Positions 38,259 through 48,917 of a stretch of 64,000 nucleotides of DNA are shown here, piece by piece. Below the pieces are notes generated by a model, which saw nothing but the letters and a program-made list of their open reading frames with translations, made no database searches and was not told where the DNA came from. Position numbers and translations under genes: made by a program. Where the stretch lies: assembly GCF_000772535.1 (NCBI RefSeq), contig NZ_JSUM01000003.1, forward strand, positions 248,001-312,000, given 5' to 3'. This stretch comes from Chelonobacter oris. Lineage in GTDB: Bacteria > Pseudomonadota > Gammaproteobacteria > Enterobacterales > Pasteurellaceae. Within the stretch, counting starts at the first letter, position 1, and the number at the start of each line of letters is the position of its first letter.

Positions 38259-38290
38259 AGCCTCTTCGTCGTTGATTCGGCAAAGAGGCT
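38259..38290. terminator. Terminator between the YgjV-like gene and cdd
   Basis: AGCCTCTT (38259-38266) pairs with AAGAGGCT (38283-38290), with TTTTT after it on the plus strand and a TTTT run after the mirror stem on the minus strand, so it can serve both convergent genes. Confidence 0.88.
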
Positions 38291-38309
38291 TTTTATTGGG
38301 AGTGACGGA

Positions 38310-39230
38310 TTATTCGATTGCAATATATTGTAACGGCAGCTTACATAAGGTTGCCAGCAATTGTTTAGCCATCACTTTTTGGCTAATATCGGCTTTTTTC
38401 TCAATGAGAACCGCTCTTTTGATATTTTGTAATTCAAAACCGTTAAGGATCAGGTTATTAATCGCCACTTGCAGCGCAGGCAGGCTTGGATTGAACGCGG
38501 CATTTTCGGCATAGCTGCCGATAAAATAGAAGTGGTCTTCGGTTTCCAGTGCCGCACCGGCATAAGCACCGCTATAAGGCGCGTGGCTGATATTGATGGC
38601 TTCAAGTGCGGTATCGATCAATAAATCGTCCGTGTTCAGCAAGCCTAAGCCGTGGTTGCGCGGCATTAACAACAGCTCGGTCACATTCAAATCTTTTGGC
38701 CCGAAATTATTCGGCAGATAGCTGTGCAGTGAATTATTGCGGCTTTCAGGCAAATTGATCACCAGTTTTTCCGCGTCATTCAATTCATTCATAAATTGGC
38801 GGCAGTGTCCGCACGGCGCATAGTTGACCGAAATTTCCTGAATCCCGGTTTCGCCCTGCATCCAGGCATGGGCAATTGCGCTTTGTTCGGCGTGTACGGT
38901 TTGTTGCATACCGGTGTCGACAAACTCCATATTGGCACCAAAGTAAAAATTTCCGCTGGTGCCGATCGCAATAGCGCCGACATAAAAACGGGAAATCGGC
39001 GGCAGTGAATAAGCGGCGGCAATCGGCAGCAGGGTAATCGACAGTTCACGCGGTGTTAATTCGAATTTACGGCAGAGATGTTCAACGGTAAAGTGTGGTA
39101 AGCGCCCGACAAACCGTTGTTCGGTCAAAATGGTCAAAATGGTTTTTGCCAAGTCTTGATTGGGCAATTTAGCACAGGCTGAGCGCACTTTTTCAGAAAT
39201 GTGTGAGTTGGAACGATAGTGGTTAGGCAT
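38310..39230 (-). CDS. cdd: Cytidine deaminase
   Basis: A 306-residue enzyme of the large, dimeric E. coli type, deaminating cytidine and deoxycytidine. The zinc site is complete: HAEQSA (His and the catalytic Glu) and PCGHC (two Cys). The C-terminal half is the degenerate second deaminase-fold domain typical of this type. I chose MPNHYRSN (39230), as the in-frame codons before it lack similarity. It lies 146 bases beyond potC, separated by a terminator. Confidence 0.94.
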   Translation of the reverse strand: MPNHYRSNSHISEKVRSACAKLPNQDLAKTILTILTEQRFVGRLPHFTVEHLCRKFELTPRELSITLLPIAAAYSLPPISRFYVGAIAIGTSGNFYFGANMEFVDTGMQQTVHAEQSAIAHAWMQGETGIQEISVNYAPCGHCRQFMNELNDAEKLVINLPESRNNSLHSYLPNNFGPKDLNVTELLLMPRNHGLGLLNTDDLLIDTALEAINISHAPYSGAYAGAALETEDHFYFIGSYAENAAFNPSLPALQVAINNLILNGFELQNIKRAVLIEKKADISQKVMAKQLLATLCKLPLQYIAIE

Positions 39231-39287
39231 GAGAAATCCTCCATAATAACACGCCGTCAATTTTGCCCATTATAGGCGAAAATAAAA

Positions 39288-39311
39288 AAAGATCTTCCGC
39301 AGAAGACCTTT
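39288..39311 (-). terminator. Terminator of the potABC operon
   Basis: AAAGATCTTC (39288-39297) pairs with GAAGACCTTT (39302-39311) with one mismatch around CGCA. On the minus strand it is followed by TTTTTTT. It closes the pot transcript directly after potC. Confidence 0.85.
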
Positions 39312-39375
39312 TTTGTGAGATTAATCAACTAACTAATCAATAAATGGCGATTTTACCGCCTGATGTTGTCCGCGA

Positions 39376-40140
39376 TTATTTTTTACGTCCGATAAACAGG
39401 CTCAAGGTGACCAACAGCAGCGATAATAAAATCATGATAGTCGCCAGAGCATTGACTTCCGGCGTCACGCCGGTTTTGACCATCGAGAAAATTTTCAGCG
39501 GCAAGACTTCGTAGCTGACGCCGGTGACAAAAGAGGAAACCACCACATCATCAAGCGAAATAGTGAAGCTGAGCAGCCAGCCGGAAACAATGGCGGGCAA
39601 TGCCAACGGCAGAATGATTTTGCCGAGAATCGTCAGTTCACTTGCGCCCAAATCTTTTGCCGCTTCCAGCATTTTGACGTCAAATCCTTTCAGGCGGGAA
39701 AGAATCGTGACCACCACATACGGCAAACAGAAGGTGATATGCGCCAATAACAGCGAGCTGAACCCCAGTTTGATGCTGAACATCATGAATAATGCCAACA
39801 GCGAAACCGCCATGACAATATCCGGCGACATCATCACGATAAACAACATTCCGCCGACAAATTTCTTGCCCTTGAAGGCGTAACGGTACAACGCAATGGC
39901 GGTCAGCCCGCCGATAACCGTGGCAAAGGTTGCCGCAAAAAAGGCGATTGTGACGGAATGTATCGCCGCCTGAATTAGAGTGTCATTGTTAAACAGGCGT
40001 TCATACCAGTTCCAACTGAAGCCTTTCCAGCTTAAACCATAGCGATCGGCATTGAATGAATTGACCACCAGAATAATAATCGGTATATACAAATAGGCAT
40101 ATACCGCAAACATAAATCCACTGCGTAGCAAACGACCCAT
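39376..40140 (-). CDS. potC: Spermidine/putrescine ABC transporter permease PotC
   Basis: A 254-residue inner-membrane permease with six helices. The ABC-coupling EAA loop reads [20 protein letters not shown]. The segment FTISLDDVVVSSFVTG (near residue 190) is the conserved polyamine-permease line. It overlaps the potB stop by one base (TAATG). It is the last gene of the pot operon here: no periplasmic binding protein (PotD) follows it, only a terminator. Confidence 0.94.
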   Translation of the reverse strand: MGRLLRSGFMFAVYAYLYIPIIILVVNSFNADRYGLSWKGFSWNWYERLFNNDTLIQAAIHSVTIAFFAATFATVIGGLTAIALYRYAFKGKKFVGGMLFIVMMSPDIVMAVSLLALFMMFSIKLGFSSLLLAHITFCLPYVVVTILSRLKGFDVKMLEAAKDLGASELTILGKIILPLALPAIVSGWLLSFTISLDDVVVSSFVTGVSYEVLPLKIFSMVKTGVTPEVNALATIMILLSLLLVTLSLFIGRKK

Positions 40141-41000
40141 TATTCCAACTCCGGTTTTTTATTCAACAATTTACCTGCACGGTAATAAACATATAACAAC
40201 AGTGCCATCAGGATTGTCAGCCCGATGCTGATCGCCGAGCCGAACGGCCAGTTGCGTGATACTAAAAATTCGCTTTTAATCACATTACCGACCAACAGCA
40301 CTTTGGCGCCGCCGAGTAAATCGGCGACATAGAACATTCCCATCGCCGGCAGTAAAACCAATAAGCAGCCTGCGATAATGCCCGGCATCGTCAATGGGAG
40401 GATAATCCGAATAAAGCGCTGTACCGTACCGGCCCCCAGATCTTTAGCGGCTTCGAGCAAACGTCCGTCCAATTTTTCGATTGCCGAATAAAGCGGTAAA
40501 ATCATAAACGGCAGTAAAATATAGACCAGACCGATAATCACGGCGGCTTCGGTATTGATGATCCGAATCGGTGAATCGATAATGCCAAGTGACATCAATG
40601 TGTTATTCAGCACGCCCCGTACGCCGAGAAAAATTTTCATGCCGTAGATACGAATCAGGGAGTTTGTCCAGAACGGCAAAATCACCATAAACAGCAAAAT
40701 CGGGCGGTATTTGTTCGGCAGTTTGGCAATCATGAATGCGAACGGATAACCGATCAGCAGACAAATAACGGTTGCCAACCCGGACATATACAGCGAGTTC
40801 CACATCACTTGCGCATACAGCGGATCAAACAGACGCTTATAACTGTCGAACGAAAATGTGAAATCAATTAAATTACTGGTGTCGCGGGTTAAAAAACTGG
40901 TTCCCAACACCAACACATTCGGCACCAGCACAAAAAAGATCAGCCAGCCGAAAATTACCGCAACCGTGATATTTTGAAAATTACGCGTTGTTATTTTCAT
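40140..41000 (-). CDS. potB: Spermidine/putrescine ABC transporter permease PotB
   Basis: A 286-residue inner-membrane permease with six helices, partner of PotC. Conserved lines include [30 protein letters not shown]-type (here [14 protein letters not shown]) and the EAA loop [20 protein letters not shown]. The start is uncertain: ATG codons occur at 41054, 41012 and 41000. I took 41000, which has GGAAG 12 bases upstream and matches the usual length; it overlaps the end of potA by about 20 bases. Confidence 0.93.
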   Translation of the reverse strand: MKITTRNFQNITVAVIFGWLIFFVLVPNVLVLGTSFLTRDTSNLIDFTFSFDSYKRLFDPLYAQVMWNSLYMSGLATVICLLIGYPFAFMIAKLPNKYRPILLFMVILPFWTNSLIRIYGMKIFLGVRGVLNNTLMSLGIIDSPIRIINTEAAVIIGLVYILLPFMILPLYSAIEKLDGRLLEAAKDLGAGTVQRFIRIILPLTMPGIIAGCLLVLLPAMGMFYVADLLGGAKVLLVGNVIKSEFLVSRNWPFGSAISIGLTILMALLLYVYYRAGKLLNKKPELE

Positions 41001-42105
41001 GGTTATTTTCATCTTCCAATACAACTTCCCAGCTTTCCACCCATGTGATCGCAACTTTCTGATTTAATGAGTGATCCACATCGGGATCGTCCTCATTAAA
41101 GAATTCGCTGATCAAGACCATTTTTTTGCTTTCCAGCTCAATGGTCGATTCCAGCGTCATGCCTTTATAATTGCGTTCACGGACATAACCGACAATGCCG
41201 TTGACGGTTTGAGTTTCGTTTACTTCTTCCAAACGTAAATCTTCAGGGCGTAATAACACTTTCAGCTTACTGCCCGGGTGAACGGTTTGGGATACATAAA
41301 TATCACAGATTCGTCCCTCGACATCGGCTTTGACCCGCTTTTCGTCGAGACGCTCGATCACCGTTGCATCAAAAATATTGATTTCCCCGATAAATTGTGC
41401 CACAAACAGGTTGTTCGGCTCTTCGTATATTTCACGCGGTGTGCCGTCTTGTTGCAATTTGCCGGCACGCAGGACGATAATCCGATCCGACATACTCAGC
41501 GCCTCTTCCTGATCGTGGGTCACGAAAATAAAGGTAATCCCCAATTTTCGTTGCAGGGCTTTCAATTCATTCTGCATTTGTTTACGCAGGTTGTAGTCAA
41601 GTGCGGACAGTGATTCGTCCAGTAGTAATACTTTCGGTTTGTTAACCACCGCTCTTGCAATCGCAACCCGTTGTTGTTGCCCGCCCGACAACTGTGCCGG
41701 TTTGCGTTCGGCAAACTCCTCCAGCTGTACCATGCGTAATGCTTCCAGAACACGGGGTTTAATCTCGCTGCCCGGCACTTTTTGCATTTTCAACCCGAAA
41801 GCGACATTCTCAAAGATCGTCAAATGTGGAAACAAGGCGTAACTTTGAAAGACGGTATTGACCGGGCGCTGTTCCGCAGGCACTCGGCTGATGTCTTGCC
41901 CGTCCAGAATAATTTGCCCGCCGTTTAGCTCCTCAAAACCGGCGATCAGGCGCAGAATAGTGGTTTTGCCACAACCTGACGGGCCTAATATCGTGATGAA
42001 TTCGCCATGATTAATGGATAAATTAAACTCGTTAATGATGGTTTTGCCGTCATAGTCTTTGCGGATTGATTTCAGCTCAATCACCGGTTTAGCGATGTTT
42101 TCCAC
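40981..42105 (-). CDS. potA: Spermidine/putrescine ABC transporter ATPase PotA (GTG start)
   Basis: A 374-residue ATPase with Walker [10 protein letters not shown] (about 38-46), signature LSGGQQQR, Walker [13 protein letters not shown] and a C-terminal TOBE-type regulatory domain (about 240-365). It powers polyamine import by PotBC. The start codon is GTG at 42105, followed by GAAAACATCGC; GGGAGG lies 12 bases upstream, a rather long spacing. The final tail (ENNHENNNA) is low-complexity and overlaps potB. Confidence 0.95.
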   Translation of the reverse strand: MENIAKPVIELKSIRKDYDGKTIINEFNLSINHGEFITILGPSGCGKTTILRLIAGFEELNGGQIILDGQDISRVPAEQRPVNTVFQSYALFPHLTIFENVAFGLKMQKVPGSEIKPRVLEALRMVQLEEFAERKPAQLSGGQQQRVAIARAVVNKPKVLLLDESLSALDYNLRKQMQNELKALQRKLGITFIFVTHDQEEALSMSDRIIVLRAGKLQQDGTPREIYEEPNNLFVAQFIGEINIFDATVIERLDEKRVKADVEGRICDIYVSQTVHPGSKLKVLLRPEDLRLEEVNETQTVNGIVGYVRERNYKGMTLESTIELESKKMVLISEFFNEDDPDVDHSLNQKVAITWVESWEVVLEDENNHENNNA

Positions 42106-42370
42106 TAGCTTTGTTTTCCTCCCGAATCATGATGTTTGGGTCATGACAGAAATGGTATGTTAATCAGTCAAAAATAGGCGCTAAGAATACCACAATTGAT
42201 TTATAGATTAAAAAGAGAAATTGAACGGTTTGCCAAAAAAACCGCTTTTGTTGCGAAATAAAATCGTGTGTGAAATAAAGCGCAGCGACGGCAGATTTAC
42301 TACTGAATAAAAGTAAATAATGTGATAGAATCCGCCCTCGAAATTCGCAAACATTAATACAAGGTAGCAT

Positions 42371-42844
42371 ATGAACATTTTAGAAGGTGCCGTGGCTGCA
42401 CCAAATGCCAAAATCGCGGTCGTTATCGCCCGTTTCAACAGTTTTATCAATGAGAGTCTGCTGGAAGGTGCGGTTGATGCATTGAAGCGTATCGGGCAGG
42501 TAAAAGATGATAACATTACGCTGGTGCGTGTGCCCGGCGCTTATGAATTGCCGTTGGTTGCCCGTCGTTTGGCCGACAGTAAGAAATTTGATGCGATTGT
42601 GGCGTTGGGCACGGTTATTCGTGGCGGGACTGCGCATTTTGAATACGTTGCCGGTGAAGCCAGCAGCGGTTTGGGGCAAGTTGCCGTGCAGGCTGAAATT
42701 CCGGTCGCATTCGGGGTTCTGACAACGGAAAATATCGAACAAGCCATCGAAAGAGCGGGAACGAAAGCAGGCAACAAAGGGGCGGAAGCCGCACTGGTTG
42801 CCTTGGAAATGATTAATTTGCTGAATGCGATTGACAACGTTTAA
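42371..42844 (+). CDS. ribH: 6,7-dimethyl-8-ribityllumazine synthase
   Basis: A 157-residue enzyme that condenses the 5-amino-6-ribitylamino pyrimidine with dihydroxybutanone phosphate, feeding riboflavin synthase (ribE at 6.5 kb). [23 protein letters not shown] and [22 protein letters not shown] (with the catalytic His) are the family lines. AAGG lies before the ATG. It opens the ribH-nusB-thiL-pgpA cluster, whose order is as in Haemophilus. I saw no FMN riboswitch in the 265 bases upstream. Confidence 0.96.
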   Translation: MNILEGAVAAPNAKIAVVIARFNSFINESLLEGAVDALKRIGQVKDDNITLVRVPGAYELPLVARRLADSKKFDAIVALGTVIRGGTAHFEYVAGEASSGLGQVAVQAEIPVAFGVLTTENIEQAIERAGTKAGNKGAEAALVALEMINLLNAIDNV

Positions 42845-42859
42845 CGACCGGAGTGGAAA

Positions 42860-43288
42860 ATGAGTAAAGTATCACCACGCCGTCGTGCCAGAGAATGTGC
42901 GGTTCAGGCGCTGTATTCGTGGGCGGTTTCCAAAAACGAAGTGGCGGAGATTGAAACGGCTTTCAGTACGGATCAAGATACGGATCAAAAAATGCAGGGT
43001 GTCGATATGCCGTATTTCCGTAAGCTGTTTCAGGGCAGCACGGCGTATTGTGAAGAGTTGGAGCAACTCCTGATACCGCACTTGGATCGTGCTGCGGGAG
43101 AATTGGATCCGATTGAGAAAGCTATTTTGCTGATGGCGGCTTATGAACTGAAATATCAGGCGGATGTGCCGTATAAAGTGGTGATTAACGAAGCGATCGA
43201 AGTGGCGAAAGTGTTCGGTGCGGAAGAAAGCCATAAGTATATCAATGGTGTACTGGACAAATTGGCGCCGGCGCTGGGTCGTAAATAG
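42860..43288 (+). CDS. nusB: Transcription antitermination protein NusB
   Basis: A 142-residue all-helical RNA-binding protein that, with NusE (S10), binds boxA in rRNA leaders. The N-terminal arginine-rich [15 protein letters not shown] and the later [15 protein letters not shown] and [14 protein letters not shown] are characteristic. CCGGAGTGG precedes the start, 15 bases after ribH. A USS lies at codons 72-75. Confidence 0.96.
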   Translation: MSKVSPRRRARECAVQALYSWAVSKNEVAEIETAFSTDQDTDQKMQGVDMPYFRKLFQGSTAYCEELEQLLIPHLDRAAGELDPIEKAILLMAAYELKYQADVPYKVVINEAIEVAKVFGAEESHKYINGVLDKLAPALGRK

Positions 43289-43356
43289 CCAGTAATAGTT
43301 GTGTGTCACATCTGTTAAGACAGTCTTTCACGAAGCAAAGTGCGGTAGGAGGTAGC

Positions 43357-44370
43357 GTGGAACAGCAACAAAATAGTGAGTTTAACCTTATTCGTCAATA
43401 TTTTAATGCTTCTGCCAGAGCACCGCGCAAAGATGTTTCGCTGGCTATCGGTGATGATTGCGCCATCACCGAAATCAAAGCCAACCAACGTCTTGCGATT
43501 ACTACCGATACCCTCGTTGAGGGGATTCATTTTTTCCCGGACATTTCCCCAGCCGATTTGGCGTATAAATCCCTCGCCGTTAATTTAAGCGATCTTGCCG
43601 CAATGGGCGCCGAACCGGCGTGGGTCAGCCTTGCCTTGACGTTACCTAAACTGGATCATGACTGGCTGGCACAATTCAGTGCCGGCTTTTTTGAGGTGCT
43701 GGATCACTATAATGTCGATCTTATCGGGGGGGATACCACCCGAGGGCCGCTTTCGGTGACCATCACGGCGCACGGCTTATTGCCGCGTGACAAAGCATTA
43801 TGTCGGCATGGCGCGCAGAAAGGCGATTGGATTTATGTGACAGGGTGTTTGGGTGAAAGTGCGGTCGGGCTGTCACTGCTGAAGGCGCAAGACAGGCAAG
43901 CCCCGTTTTCGACGTGGGAGCAACATGCCGTCGCACGCCATTTGCGCCCGACACCGCGCGTACTTTTCGGTCAAACAATCGCGCCTTATGCCAGTGCCGC
44001 CATTGATATTTCCGACGGGCTATTGGCGGATTTATCCCATATTTTACAACGCAGTCAGGTCGGGGCGACACTTAATCTGGAACAGCTTCCCTTAAATGAC
44101 GATTTGGTGAAAGCAATCGGACGTGAGCGTGCCGAGTCTTATGCCTTGAACGGCGGGGAGGACTATGAATTATGCTTTACGGTTTCTGATAACCAGTGCG
44201 TTAAACTGGAGCGGGCACTGACCCATATCGGCGTTCCTTATACCTGTATCGGGCAGGTGCGAAATCACAGCGATCAAAATAAACCTCGAATCCGCTTGAA
44301 GCGTGATGGTGAAAAAATGGCATTACCGGCTATTCAAGGGTTTGATCATTTTCAGGAAGAAAACAGATGA
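43357..44370 (+). CDS. thiL: Thiamine-monophosphate kinase (GTG start)
   Basis: A 337-residue kinase that converts thiamine phosphate to thiamine pyrophosphate. GDDCAITEI and TTDTLVEGIHF carry the metal/ATP-binding Asp residues, and DISDGLLADLSHIL and NGGEDYELCF are later family motifs. The frame begins earlier (43303), but AGGAGGT at 43347-43353 points to GTG 43357 (VEQQQNSEF). A USS (43338-43346) abuts this ribosome site. The stop overlaps the pgpA start (ATGA). Confidence 0.95.
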   Translation: MEQQQNSEFNLIRQYFNASARAPRKDVSLAIGDDCAITEIKANQRLAITTDTLVEGIHFFPDISPADLAYKSLAVNLSDLAAMGAEPAWVSLALTLPKLDHDWLAQFSAGFFEVLDHYNVDLIGGDTTRGPLSVTITAHGLLPRDKALCRHGAQKGDWIYVTGCLGESAVGLSLLKAQDRQAPFSTWEQHAVARHLRPTPRVLFGQTIAPYASAAIDISDGLLADLSHILQRSQVGATLNLEQLPLNDDLVKAIGRERAESYALNGGEDYELCFTVSDNQCVKLERALTHIGVPYTCIGQVRNHSDQNKPRIRLKRDGEKMALPAIQGFDHFQEENR

Positions 44371-44870
44371 ACGAGAAGCAATCTGCACTGACAAACGTCA
44401 GCCTGCGTAATCCCGTCCATTTTCTGGCGTTGGGATTTGGATCGGGCTTGATTTTTCCCGCCCCCGGCACGTGGGGAACGCTTGCCGGTTTATTGACGGG
44501 AATCCTGTGGCTACAGATTTTTTCACCGTTTACGTTATTATTGCTTGCGATTGTCGGTTTTGTGGTCGGCATTTATTTATGCGGAAAAACCGCACTTGAT
44601 ATGGGCGTGCATGATCACGGTTCAATCGTGTGGGACGAGATCGTTGCGATTTGGCTGGTGCTGGTTTTTATTCCGGAAGCAAACTGGGTTTGGTATTTGA
44701 TTGCATTTGGTTTATTTCGGGTGTTTGATATCGTTAAACCTTACCCGATTCGCTATTTTGACACCAATATCGATAACGGTTTCGGCATCATGCTGGATGA
44801 TTTTTTAGCGGCAATTTATACCATTTTCTCGGTATTATTACTGTTTTTTGCGGCACGGATGTGGATTTAA
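44367..44870 (+). CDS. pgpA: Phosphatidylglycerophosphatase A
   Basis: A 167-residue inner-membrane enzyme that dephosphorylates phosphatidylglycerophosphate to phosphatidylglycerol. GSGLIFPAPGTWGTLAG, HDHGSIVWDEIVAIW and FRVFDIVKPYPIRYFD are the conserved lines of the family, with several membrane helices in between. It is translationally coupled at both ends: ATGA with thiL and TAATG with the LysE-type gene. Confidence 0.95.
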   Translation: MNEKQSALTNVSLRNPVHFLALGFGSGLIFPAPGTWGTLAGLLTGILWLQIFSPFTLLLLAIVGFVVGIYLCGKTALDMGVHDHGSIVWDEIVAIWLVLVFIPEANWVWYLIAFGLFRVFDIVKPYPIRYFDTNIDNGFGIMLDDFLAAIYTIFSVLLLFFAARMWI

Positions 44871-45514
44871 TGGTTGCGTTACTGATCAAATTATTCTTTG
44901 TCCATCTGTTTGCCCTTGCCAGCCCGGGACCGGACTTTTTCTTCGTCGTGCGCAAAGCTATTGCGGAAACGCCGCGAAGTGCGGTTTTCGGCATTGTCGG
45001 CATTATTCTGGGCTTGGTGATTTGGCTCGGCAGTAGCGTGCTGGGGTTGGCTATTCTGTTTAAACTCTATCCGCCGATCGAAATGCTGATTCTGTTATTG
45101 GGCGGCGCTTATTTGGTTTATCTCGGCTGCTTGATGCTAAATGTCCGCCGTAATATCAATATGGCGCAAATTAATGCGGCGACAGAAGGACAGCAAACAG
45201 CGCATTCCGATTGGGCAAGCCTGCGGCAGGGATTTCTGGTCAATCTTGCCAATCCGAAAGCGATTATCTATTTCAGCGGCATTTTTTCATTGCTGGTCAG
45301 CAGCTTGAATGACTATTGGCAAATCGGGTTGATTGCCGTGATGATTCTGGTCGAAAGTTTCCTCTATTTTTACCTTATTTCGCGCATTTTCTCACGTCAA
45401 CGGGTCAAAGCCTTCTATTTTAACTATAGTCGTTATATTGATAATATGTCGGGTGTTGTCTTTATCAGCTTCGGGTTGTTTTTAATCTATAGTGGATTAC
45501 AGCTTGTTTTTTAA
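44870..45514 (+). CDS. LysE/RhtB-family amino-acid exporter
   Basis: A 214-residue membrane protein with about six helices. The family signature is SPGPDFFFVVRKAI near the N terminus, and GFLVNLANPKAIIYFSGIF lies in the middle. Members export threonine, homoserine, lysine or similar compounds; the substrate here is unknown. The start at 44870 shares one base with the pgpA stop; an in-frame GTG at 44861 is possible. Downstream, a USS with GTGCG/CGCAC symmetry (45527-45541) and an ACTGCA/TGCAGT palindrome (45656-45669) lie before dxs. Confidence 0.9.
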   Translation: MVALLIKLFFVHLFALASPGPDFFFVVRKAIAETPRSAVFGIVGIILGLVIWLGSSVLGLAILFKLYPPIEMLILLLGGAYLVYLGCLMLNVRRNINMAQINAATEGQQTAHSDWASLRQGFLVNLANPKAIIYFSGIFSLLVSSLNDYWQIGLIAVMILVESFLYFYLISRIFSRQRVKAFYFNYSRYIDNMSGVVFISFGLFLIYSGLQLVF

Positions 45515-45739
45515 CTTGGGTACAAAGTGCGGTTCTCGCACGGCATCAAGAGAAATTTGCAGCAGAACCGACAGAATACCGATAAAAAAAGAAAACCCGA
45601 TATTCAAAGGCGAAGTATCGGGGGAGGTCTTACAATAAGTAAATGTAAAAAGACAACTGCATTTGCAGTGCACTAGCATTAATTAAGACTGATATGCAGG
45701 TAAAAAGTTCAAAAAAATCTAAAACTTTTTCTTTTTATT

Positions 45740-47605
45740 TTATTTTTTCAAGACTTCTTCGATTCGGCTGCGAATGCCGTCGCTATCCAAACGTAAATCC
45801 GCAAGAATTTCCGCCTGTTCGCCTTGCGGCAGGAAGTGATCCGGAAAACCTAACTGCAATAACGGCGGCACGGCGACTGTCTTGCTCAAAGCCAATATAT
45901 TCAAATATTCGGCAACCGCACTGCCGGCGCCGCCCTGAACAGCATTGTCTTCCAGACTGACCAATAGAGAATGGCTCATCGCCAAGTCTTCAATTTGTGC
46001 ATAATCCAACGGCTTGACAAAGCGCATATCGGCAACGGTCGCATTCAGGGCTTTTGCAGCGGCAACCGCACTTGGCAACAGTGTGCCGAAATTCAGAATG
46101 GCAATGGTCGAGCCTTGTCGCACGAGTTTGGATTGCCCTAACGGAATCGCCGCCAGCGGCTGCAATTCACAACCGATACCCGAACCGCGCGGGTAGCGTA
46201 CTGCGGCAGGAGCATCGAGATGATAACCGGTATATAACATTTGGCGGCATTCGTTTTCATCACTCGGTGTCATGATCACCAGATTCGGAATGCAACGCAT
46301 AAAGCTGATATCGAATGCCCCTTGATGAGTTTGCCCGTCGGCGCCGACCACGCCGGCACGGTCAATGGCAAACAGCACCGGCAGATTCGGAATCGCCACA
46401 TCGTGAATGACTTGGTCGTATGCCCGTTGTAAAAAAGTCGAATAGATGGCAACTACAGGTTTATAACCGCCGATCGCCAAACCGGCGGCAAAGGTGACGG
46501 CGTGCTGTTCGGCAATCGCCACATCAAAATATTGATCGGGGAAACCGTTGGAAAATGCCACCATGCCGGAGCCTTCACGCATGGCCGGCGTAATCCCGAC
46601 CAGTTTCGGATCCTCGGCTGCGGTTTCGCACAGCCAATCGCCGAAAATCTGCGAATAGCTTGGAATACCGGCTTTCGATTGCGGTAATTTGCCCACACTC
46701 GGATCAAATTTCGGCACACCGTGGAAACCGATGGGATCTTGTTCGGCAGGGGCATAGCCTTTGCCTTTTTTGGTCATGACATGCAAAAATTGCGGACCTT
46801 TCAGGTTACGCATATTTTTTAAGGTTGAAACCAGTTCTTCAACATTGTGTCCGTCAATCGGGCCGATATAATTAAAACCCAATTCTTCAAACAGGGTGCC
46901 GCCCGAAACAAAACCCTTGACGTGTTCTTCGGTTTTTTTCATGAACTCTTTAATGGGCGGCAGGCCGGATAGGATTTTCTTACCGCCTTCACGAATCGAC
47001 GAATAGAATGATCCGGACAGCAGCCGCGCCAAATGGTTGTTCAATGCGCCGACATTTTCTGAAATCGACATCTCGTTGTCGTTCAGGATAACCAACATGT
47101 CGGTATGCATTGCTCCGGCGTGGTTCATTGCTTCAAACGCCATGCCGGCAGTGATGGCGCCGTCGCCGATAATACAGATTGTTTTACGGTCGGCATTCTC
47201 TTTTTCCGCCGCAACGGCAATCCCCAAGCCTGCACTGATGGAGGTGGAGGAGTGGCCGACCGAAAGTACGTCGTACTCACTCTCTTCCCGCCACGGAAAC
47301 GGGTGCAAACCGTTTTTTTGCCGAATGGTATGCATTTGTCGACGGCGGCCGGTCAGGATTTTATGCGGATAAGCCTGATGACCCACATCCCAAATCAATT
47401 GGTCGAACGGGGTTTGATAAACATAATGCAAGGCAACGGTCAGTTCGACCGTGCCCAAACCGGAAGCCAGATGTCCGCTGGTGCGGCTGACGGATTCCAA
47501 CAGAAAATTACGCAATTCGTCGCAGAGTTGCGGCAGTTGCTCACGATTCAGCAGACGTAAATCATCAGGCGTATTGATTGAAGATAAAATCGGGTAATTT
47601 TGCAT
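45740..47605 (-). CDS. dxs: 1-deoxy-D-xylulose-5-phosphate synthase
   Basis: A 621-residue thiamine-diphosphate enzyme that condenses pyruvate and glyceraldehyde-3-phosphate in the first step of the MEP isoprenoid route. [18 protein letters not shown] is the thiamine-diphosphate/Mg2+ motif, followed later by the transketolase-type central domain ([13 protein letters not shown]) and the C-terminal domain. I used ATG 47605; a TTG six codons upstream is in frame. It follows ispA by 28 bases that contain a USS. The order xseB-ispA-dxs is conserved. Confidence 0.97.
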   Translation of the reverse strand: MQNYPILSSINTPDDLRLLNREQLPQLCDELRNFLLESVSRTSGHLASGLGTVELTVALHYVYQTPFDQLIWDVGHQAYPHKILTGRRRQMHTIRQKNGLHPFPWREESEYDVLSVGHSSTSISAGLGIAVAAEKENADRKTICIIGDGAITAGMAFEAMNHAGAMHTDMLVILNDNEMSISENVGALNNHLARLLSGSFYSSIREGGKKILSGLPPIKEFMKKTEEHVKGFVSGGTLFEELGFNYIGPIDGHNVEELVSTLKNMRNLKGPQFLHVMTKKGKGYAPAEQDPIGFHGVPKFDPSVGKLPQSKAGIPSYSQIFGDWLCETAAEDPKLVGITPAMREGSGMVAFSNGFPDQYFDVAIAEQHAVTFAAGLAIGGYKPVVAIYSTFLQRAYDQVIHDVAIPNLPVLFAIDRAGVVGADGQTHQGAFDISFMRCIPNLVIMTPSDENECRQMLYTGYHLDAPAAVRYPRGSGIGCELQPLAAIPLGQSKLVRQGSTIAILNFGTLLPSAVAAAKALNATVADMRFVKPLDYAQIEDLAMSHSLLVSLEDNAVQGGAGSAVAEYLNILALSKTVAVPPLLQLGFPDHFLPQGEQAEILADLRLDSDGIRSRIEEVLKK

Positions 47606-47633
47606 AGTTAAAATAAATCTCAAAAGTGCGGTT

Positions 47634-48530
47634 TTAATGGTTTCTTTGCACGATATAATCAGCTAACCGAACCAAGGGTTCCGTGTCGAAATTCAAATGT
47701 TGCAGCTCCGCTTTTGCTTGCGCAATCAATTGTTCTGCCTTTTGTTTTGCCCCGTCCAGCCCCAGTAATTTCGGGTAGGTGCTTTTGTCCAGCGCCAAAT
47801 CGGAGCCGGCATTTTTGCCTAAAGTGGTGCTGTCGGCGGTGATATCCAAAATATCATCTTGCACCTGAAACGCCAAGCCGATCGCCTGTGCATAGCGGAT
47901 TAAGCGGTTTCGTAAAGTCTGATCGCGGTAATGGGGCGAACAGAGAAATCCCATTTCGACAGCGGCGCTAATCAGAGCGCCGGTTTTATTGCGATGGATA
48001 TTTTGCAAGAATGCCAAGCTGACCGCACGTTGTTCTGCCGTAAGATCCAAGCTTTGCCCTAAGCACATGCCTTGTCCGCCGGACGCCTGCGCCAAAATGC
48101 GGACTAACGCTACTTTTTGTTCCGCATGAATATCGGGTGCACGGCTCAAACATTCGAAAGCAAAGGCTTGCAGCGCATCTCCGGCTAAGATTGCCGTCGC
48201 TTCGTCATATTCGATATGACAGGTTTTTTGCCCGCGACGTAAGGTGTCGTTATCCATTGCCGGCAAATCGTCGTGAATCAACGAATAGCTGTGAATGGCT
48301 TCGATTGCGGCGGCGGCATAATCGAGCGTTTTCAGATCCGCTTGCAGCATTCGTCCGCCGGCGTAAACCAAAAACGGGCGTAACCGTTTTCCGCCCAATA
48401 AAATGCCGTAACGCATCGCATCGGCCAATTGTGCCGGTGTACTGTCGAAAGGCTGTAATTGCTGCTGTAAAAAAGCATTGACCCGTGTGCGCAATTGGTT
48501 TAGATCATCGGCAAAAACGTATTTCATCAT
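47634..48530 (-). CDS. ispA: Farnesyl diphosphate synthase
   Basis: A 298-residue prenyltransferase that makes C15 farnesyl diphosphate from IPP and DMAPP. The first Asp-rich motif is in [17 protein letters not shown] and the second in [18 protein letters not shown], with [11 protein letters not shown] near the N terminus. It uses the product pool started by the adjacent dxs. It begins three bases after the xseB stop, where two ATG codons are adjacent (MM). Confidence 0.96.
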   Translation of the reverse strand: MMKYVFADDLNQLRTRVNAFLQQQLQPFDSTPAQLADAMRYGILLGGKRLRPFLVYAGGRMLQADLKTLDYAAAAIEAIHSYSLIHDDLPAMDNDTLRRGQKTCHIEYDEATAILAGDALQAFAFECLSRAPDIHAEQKVALVRILAQASGGQGMCLGQSLDLTAEQRAVSLAFLQNIHRNKTGALISAAVEMGFLCSPHYRDQTLRNRLIRYAQAIGLAFQVQDDILDITADSTTLGKNAGSDLALDKSTYPKLLGLDGAKQKAEQLIAQAKAELQHLNFDTEPLVRLADYIVQRNH

Positions 48531-48533
48531 TAC

Positions 48534-48770
48534 TTATTCGTCATAATCGCTCAACGGCGCTACCGCACTTTTTTCCAACAGGATTTGTACCCGTTGCTCT
48601 GCTTTTTGCAGCCGTTGTTGGCCTTGTTGTGCCAATTTGATGCCTTTCTCAAATTCGCTCAACGCGTCTTCCAACGGTAAATCGCCGGATTCCAAACGTG
48701 ATACGATACTTTCCAGTTGCGAAAGCGTTGATTCAAAATCCGTTTTTTTGGGTTGACTGGTTTTTTCCAT
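48534..48770 (-). CDS. xseB: Exodeoxyribonuclease VII small subunit
   Basis: A 78-residue coiled-coil protein that with XseA forms exonuclease VII, acting on single-stranded [38 protein letters not shown]-type helices (here residues 12-46) are the family core. GAGGAT precedes the ATG. First gene of the xseB-ispA-dxs set, divergent from thiI. Confidence 0.95.
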   Translation of the reverse strand: MEKTSQPKKTDFESTLSQLESIVSRLESGDLPLEDALSEFEKGIKLAQQGQQRLQKAEQRVQILLEKSAVAPLSDYDE

Positions 48771-48917
48771 GCGATCCTCTGGTTGACGCTGAGGTCAGTT
48801 GCAATCTATAAACGGCATATTGTACTTCAGATTCAATTTGTTGTCGGTGTTTTTTTATAAATTTCGTGTACAATGTCGTTAAATTTTTCGTTCTTACCCT
48901 TTTATAAACCGCATTCT

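Noticed and set aside
42106-42370. Possible FMN riboswitch upstream of ribH (and upstream of ribE at 6382-6458)
   Set aside because: I could not find the conserved RFN element segments in either region; the ribE leader is too short to hold one.
45497-45679. 60-codon minus-strand frame between the LysE-type gene and dxs
   Set aside because: It starts inside no promoter context, has no ribosome site, overlaps the exporter end and reads through a USS. Most likely chance coding.
48873-48917. 15-codon N-terminal extension of thiI
   Set aside because: Starting at 48918 gives exactly 482 residues with Cys344 and Cys456 at the E. coli positions, so the extension is not needed.
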